Shown one piece after another: positions 61,303-64,000 of a stretch of DNA of 64,000 bases (position 1 is its first letter; every line of letters starts with the position of its first letter). A program made the translations under genes and the position numbers. The notes beneath the pieces were generated by a model. It was not told where the DNA came from and made no database searches. It saw nothing but the letters and a program-made list of their open reading frames with translations. Source of the DNA: Comamonas testosteroni (GTDB lineage Bacteria; Pseudomonadota; Gammaproteobacteria; Burkholderiales; Burkholderiaceae_C); assembly GCF_003569915.1 (NCBI RefSeq), contig NZ_KZ984442.1:62001-126000 (forward strand). Direction: 5' to 3'.

Positions 61303-62352
61303 TTAGAAACGGTGCCGGATGCCCAGCAGCACGCTGGTGCCCGAGCGCTCGGGGATGTCCATGCTCACGCGGTCATACATGGCCACGGCATACACATCGG
61401 TGCGCTTGGACAGGAAATGGTCATAACCGAGGCTGGCCGTGGTGCGCGTGCCGCTGACACCCGCCAATTCAGCCTTGGTGCGTGCAGCAGCCAGCTTGAT
61501 GGTGCCTGCGGTGCCGGAAACCGGCACATCCAGACCCAGCGAGTACGTGGTGTTCTTGCGGTCCAGATCCTTGACCTTGGACTGACCATAAGTGGCATAC
61601 AGCTTGGCCAGCTTGAAGTCATAGGTGCCGCCCAGCATCCAGTTGCTCTTGGTGGGCATCACGGCCAGAGACACGGGGTTGCTGATCTGGGCGCGCTCAT
61701 AGAAGGCCACCAGGCTCACCGGGCCGCCGAAATACAGCAGGTTCACACCAGCGTTGTTCTTGCTCTTGTCACCAGGCGTCGTTTTTTCACCGAACTGGTA
61801 GTGCACATTGGCCTTGAGCCCGCCAAAGCTGGGCGTGGAGTACGTGATCTGGTTGCTCCAGCCCGTGTCCGAAGCCGTGGTCAGATTGGCGCTGGCCCAG
61901 CTCGCATTGCTCATGTTGGCGTGCAGCACCAGAGGCGAGACGGTGAACGAGTCACCGTAGGGGTTGGTCAGAATCGTGGGCAGGAAGTTGGGCGCCATGC
62001 CGCGGCCCAGGCTCACGCGGCCAAAGCCGCCGGACAGACCCACGTTGGCATCGCGGGCGAAGAAGGGGTCGACGTCGTAGCGGCCGGGAGATCCGGTGTC
62101 GGTGCGAAAGAAGGAGGTGATGTTGAAGTCCGCCTTCAGACCACCGCCCAGGTCTTCCACGCCCTTCATGCCCCACCAGGAGGTGGTCATGCCGCCGGAG
62201 CCAACCTGGGCCGAGCGTGCATTGCCCGCCAGTTTCATGGAGCCTGCATAGGCATCGACCAGACCGGTCAGTTGCACAGAGCTTTGCGCCTGCGCGCTAA
62301 TGCCGAATGCGGCCAAAGCCACAGCGCAGAGGCTGGAGGGAATCGCTTTCAT
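61303..62352 (-). CDS. Outer-membrane porin (Gram-negative general porin type)
   Basis: 349 aa. Signal peptide MKAIPSSLCAVALAAFGISAQA, then SSVQLTGLVDAYAGSM and SWWGMKGVEDLGGGLKADFNI, GRVSLGRGMAPN, and a terminal Phe (GIRHRF), all typical of betaproteobacterial trimeric porins. Convergent with the Bug gene. It may serve dicarboxylate uptake, but such porins are usually general. Confidence 0.93.
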   Translation of the reverse strand: MKAIPSSLCAVALAAFGISAQAQSSVQLTGLVDAYAGSMKLAGNARSAQVGSGGMTTSWWGMKGVEDLGGGLKADFNITSFFRTDTGSPGRYDVDPFFARDANVGLSGGFGRVSLGRGMAPNFLPTILTNPYGDSFTVSPLVLHANMSNASWASANLTTASDTGWSNQITYSTPSFGGLKANVHYQFGEKTTPGDKSKNNAGVNLLYFGGPVSLVAFYERAQISNPVSLAVMPTKSNWMLGGTYDFKLAKLYATYGQSKVKDLDRKNTTYSLGLDVPVSGTAGTIKLAAARTKAELAGVSGTRTTASLGYDHFLSKRTDVYAVAMYDRVSMDIPERSGTSVLLGIRHRF

Positions 62353-62422
62353 GGGTTGAGTCCTATCTTTGAGGTCAGTGACCTGAAGACAGAAGCGAAA
62401 CCCGTGCCAGTTTTACGAGTGC

Positions 62423-63661
62423 TTACTTTTGAGCGCCTGAAAGGCTGAAGCTATCAGCCAGCTTGATCATCATGAACGCGCAGCCCGCTGCGCCCAGCGC
62501 AATCAGCGCGCCGCCCACATAGCCGATCTGGCCCATGCCCGCCGTCTGGCTGACGATGCTGCCCAGCAGCGCCCCGCCGCCAATGCCGATATTGAAGATG
62601 CCCGAGAACATGGACATGGCGACATCGGTCGCATCCGGCGCGAGCCTGAGCACCTTGGACTGCATGGACAGCGCAAAACAGATCATGGCCACGCCCCAGA
62701 TGGAGCTTTGCAGATACAGGCTCCAGGCATGGCCGCTGCTGGCCACCAGCAGCAGCAGGCACAGCGCCAGCACGGCAATCGAAGCGACCAGAAAGCCGCG
62801 CGGGAACTTCATGCCCATCCAGCTGAACAGCAGGCTGCCCACAATGCCCATGCCGCCGTACAGCAGCAGCACCGCCGTGGTCACATTGCCTTCAAAGCCG
62901 GCAATCACCTGCACAAAAGGCTCGATATAGCTGTACGCCGTGAACTGGCCGGTAATCACCACCACCAGCAGCACATAGATGCCCACCAGCGCCGGGCGCT
63001 TGAACAGCATGGGCACGCTGGAGAGCGACCCCGCGTTCTCGCTGGGCAGCAAAGGCAGCAGCTTGCCCAGCACCAGCATCACCACGGCAGCCACACCGCC
63101 GATGGCTAAAAACGTCATGCGCCAGCCCAGCCACTCGCCCACAATGCGGCCCAGCGGAATGCCCAGCACCATGGCCACCGAGGTGCCCGTAGCCAGCAGC
63201 GACAGCGCCATGGCCTTCTTGCCCGGCGGCGCCACGCGCACGGCCAGTGAGGCCGTGATGGACCAGAAAATGGCGTGCGACAGCGCAATGCCGATGCGGC
63301 TGATGACCAGCGAAGTAAAGCTCCAGGCCACGCCCGACAGGCCGTGGCTGAGCACAAACACTGCAAACACCCACATCAGCAGCTTGCGCCGCTCCACCCT
63401 GCGCGTCATCAGCATAAAGGGCAGCGAAGCCAGCGCCACCACCCAGGCGTAGATGGTCAGCATCAGCCCCACCTGCTCCACCGGCATCTCGAAACTTGCG
63501 CCAATGCCGCTGAGCAGGCCCACGGGCACGAACTCGCTGGTGTTGAACACAAAAGCGCCCAGCGCCAGCGCAATGACGCTGAGCCAGGCCTGCGTGCTGG
63601 TGCGGGAGGATGCGGCGGCAGAAGATGAGTCGGAAGTGGAAATGGCGGAGGGCTCTGTCAT
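62423..63661 (-). CDS. MFS transporter, sugar-efflux (SotB/AraJ-like) type
   Basis: 412 aa from ATG 63661, twelve predicted helices after a Ser-rich N-terminus. [23 protein letters not shown] and [12 protein letters not shown] (loop 2-3 motif A-like) identify the DHA1 drug/sugar exporter group. The open frame extends 46 codons upstream without support. Substrate unknown. Lies 70 bp upstream of the porin in the same direction. Confidence 0.88.
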   Translation of the reverse strand: MTEPSAISTSDSSSAAASSRTSTQAWLSVIALALGAFVFNTSEFVPVGLLSGIGASFEMPVEQVGLMLTIYAWVVALASLPFMLMTRRVERRKLLMWVFAVFVLSHGLSGVAWSFTSLVISRIGIALSHAIFWSITASLAVRVAPPGKKAMALSLLATGTSVAMVLGIPLGRIVGEWLGWRMTFLAIGGVAAVVMLVLGKLLPLLPSENAGSLSSVPMLFKRPALVGIYVLLVVVITGQFTAYSYIEPFVQVIAGFEGNVTTAVLLLYGGMGIVGSLLFSWMGMKFPRGFLVASIAVLALCLLLLVASSGHAWSLYLQSSIWGVAMICFALSMQSKVLRLAPDATDVAMSMFSGIFNIGIGGGALLGSIVSQTAGMGQIGYVGGALIALGAAGCAFMMIKLADSFSLSGAQK

Positions 63662-63783
63662 GAAATCAGCAAGCTTGCTGCGATGCAGCACTGGGAGCCG
63701 ATTGTGCGCGCGGCCTGTGTCTGGCGCAGCGCAAGGCCGATTTTCCGCAGCCGCCGCAGGGGGACGAATAGCACCCCAAACAC

Positions 63784-63828
63784 TCAAAAATGATAGCAAA
63801 TACCCTAATCAACATCTAGACAAGAGCA
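63784..63828. repeat. Dispersed extragenic repeat near the right end
   Basis: TCAAAAATGATAGCAAATAC, then CAACATCTAGACAAGAGC: AT-rich and close to the common TCAAAA-TAGC type seen at the other copies. Lies in the divergent gap between the MFS gene and the partial symporter gene, in a likely promoter region. Confidence 0.5.
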
Positions 63829-63897
63829 CAAAAACATTCAATAAATGCATCGCGCCTGCTAAATTGCCACTGTTGCGCCTCTGGAATCTGGTTTGTC

Positions 63898-64000
63898 ATG
63901 ACGCTGCCCGAGATTTTGCTGATACCGCCCCTCAATAGTTTCACGCTGGCCATCGTGCTGATGTTTGTGGGGCGCAGCCTTGGCAGCAAGATCCGCTTTG
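63898..64000 (+). CDS. gltS: N-terminus of probable sodium/glutamate symporter (partial)
   Basis: Open to the window end for 34 codons from ATG 63898: a hydrophobic segment NSFTLAIVLMFVGRSLGSKI resembling the first helix and following basic loop of GltS. The rest is outside, so the identification is tentative. Confidence 0.45.
   Translation, partial: MTLPEILLIPPLNSFTLAIVLMFVGRSLGSKIRF

Overview
The window is high-GC DNA from a betaproteobacterium of the family Comamonadaceae, most likely Comamonas or a close relative. This is inferred from the ppc / hemC-hemD-hemX-hemY arrangement, from protein sequences typical of Burkholderiales, from short dispersed repeats of a type I recall from this family, and from a glutarate gene set of the gcdR-gcdH-gcdG type. 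No 16S rRNA gene is present, so genus is an inference.

Left chromosomal flank (1-14491): 5' part of ppc on the minus strand; the haem cluster hemC-hemD-hemX-hemY; cytochrome b561 followed by two tandem YceI-family periplasmic lipid-binding proteins; a VOC-family metalloprotein; valS; galU; then, on the minus strand, a TusA-like sulfurtransferase, a NUDIX hydrolase and cysM. The flank ends at tRNA-Leu(CAA) at 14492-14576.

Prophage (14522-51557, about 37 kb): a nearly complete P2-type tailed (myovirus) prophage has integrated into the 3' part of the tRNA-Leu gene. It is bounded by a 65-bp direct repeat (attL 14522-14586, attR 51493-51557), with an excisionase-like gene and a tyrosine integrase beside attR. 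The structural genes keep P2 order: Q and P (minus); then O N M L X, holin, endolysin, Rz with nested Rz1, R S V W J I H, a fibre chaperone candidate, FI FII, E/E' with a -1 frameshift site, T U D. Three copies of a dyad TGT-N13-ACAG precede the O, V and FI units, and an Ogr-type zinc-finger protein is encoded at 42107-42577; together these look like the late-gene activator and its sites. After D comes an accessory block: a BrnT/BrnA toxin-antitoxin pair with a legible promoter and operators, a G/C-run-rich non-coding stretch, and a minus-strand pair encoding a membrane protein with WYL-like and BRCT domains plus a small secreted Cys-rich protein. The lysogeny switch is an S24-type repressor with two matching operators. 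The early region holds convergently overlapping small genes, a CII-like protein, ogr, a small HUH-nuclease paralogue of the replication protein, gpA itself, a MazG-like protein, several small unknowns and a cytosine-C5 DNA methyltransferase with a repetitive recognition region. Nothing essential looks broken, so the prophage may be inducible.

Right chromosomal flank (51558-64000): a small conserved protein, lrgA-lrgB, an EamA transporter and divergent LysR regulator, tenA, then a glutarate-type catabolic cluster (divergent LysR regulator, glutaryl-CoA dehydrogenase, family III CoA-transferase, Bug/TctC-type binding protein), an outer-membrane porin, an MFS exporter, and the start of a probable GltS-type symporter running off the end.

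Most notable observations: a 786-bp apparently identical tandem duplication inside the tail-fibre gene; the shared late-promoter module and ogr homologue; a mini-Rep with intact HUH and YxxxY motifs next to full gpA; the membrane WYL-BRCT protein; 12-bp-spaced CTATTCA iterons before the excisionase; and the phage-supplied near-copy of the tRNA terminator.
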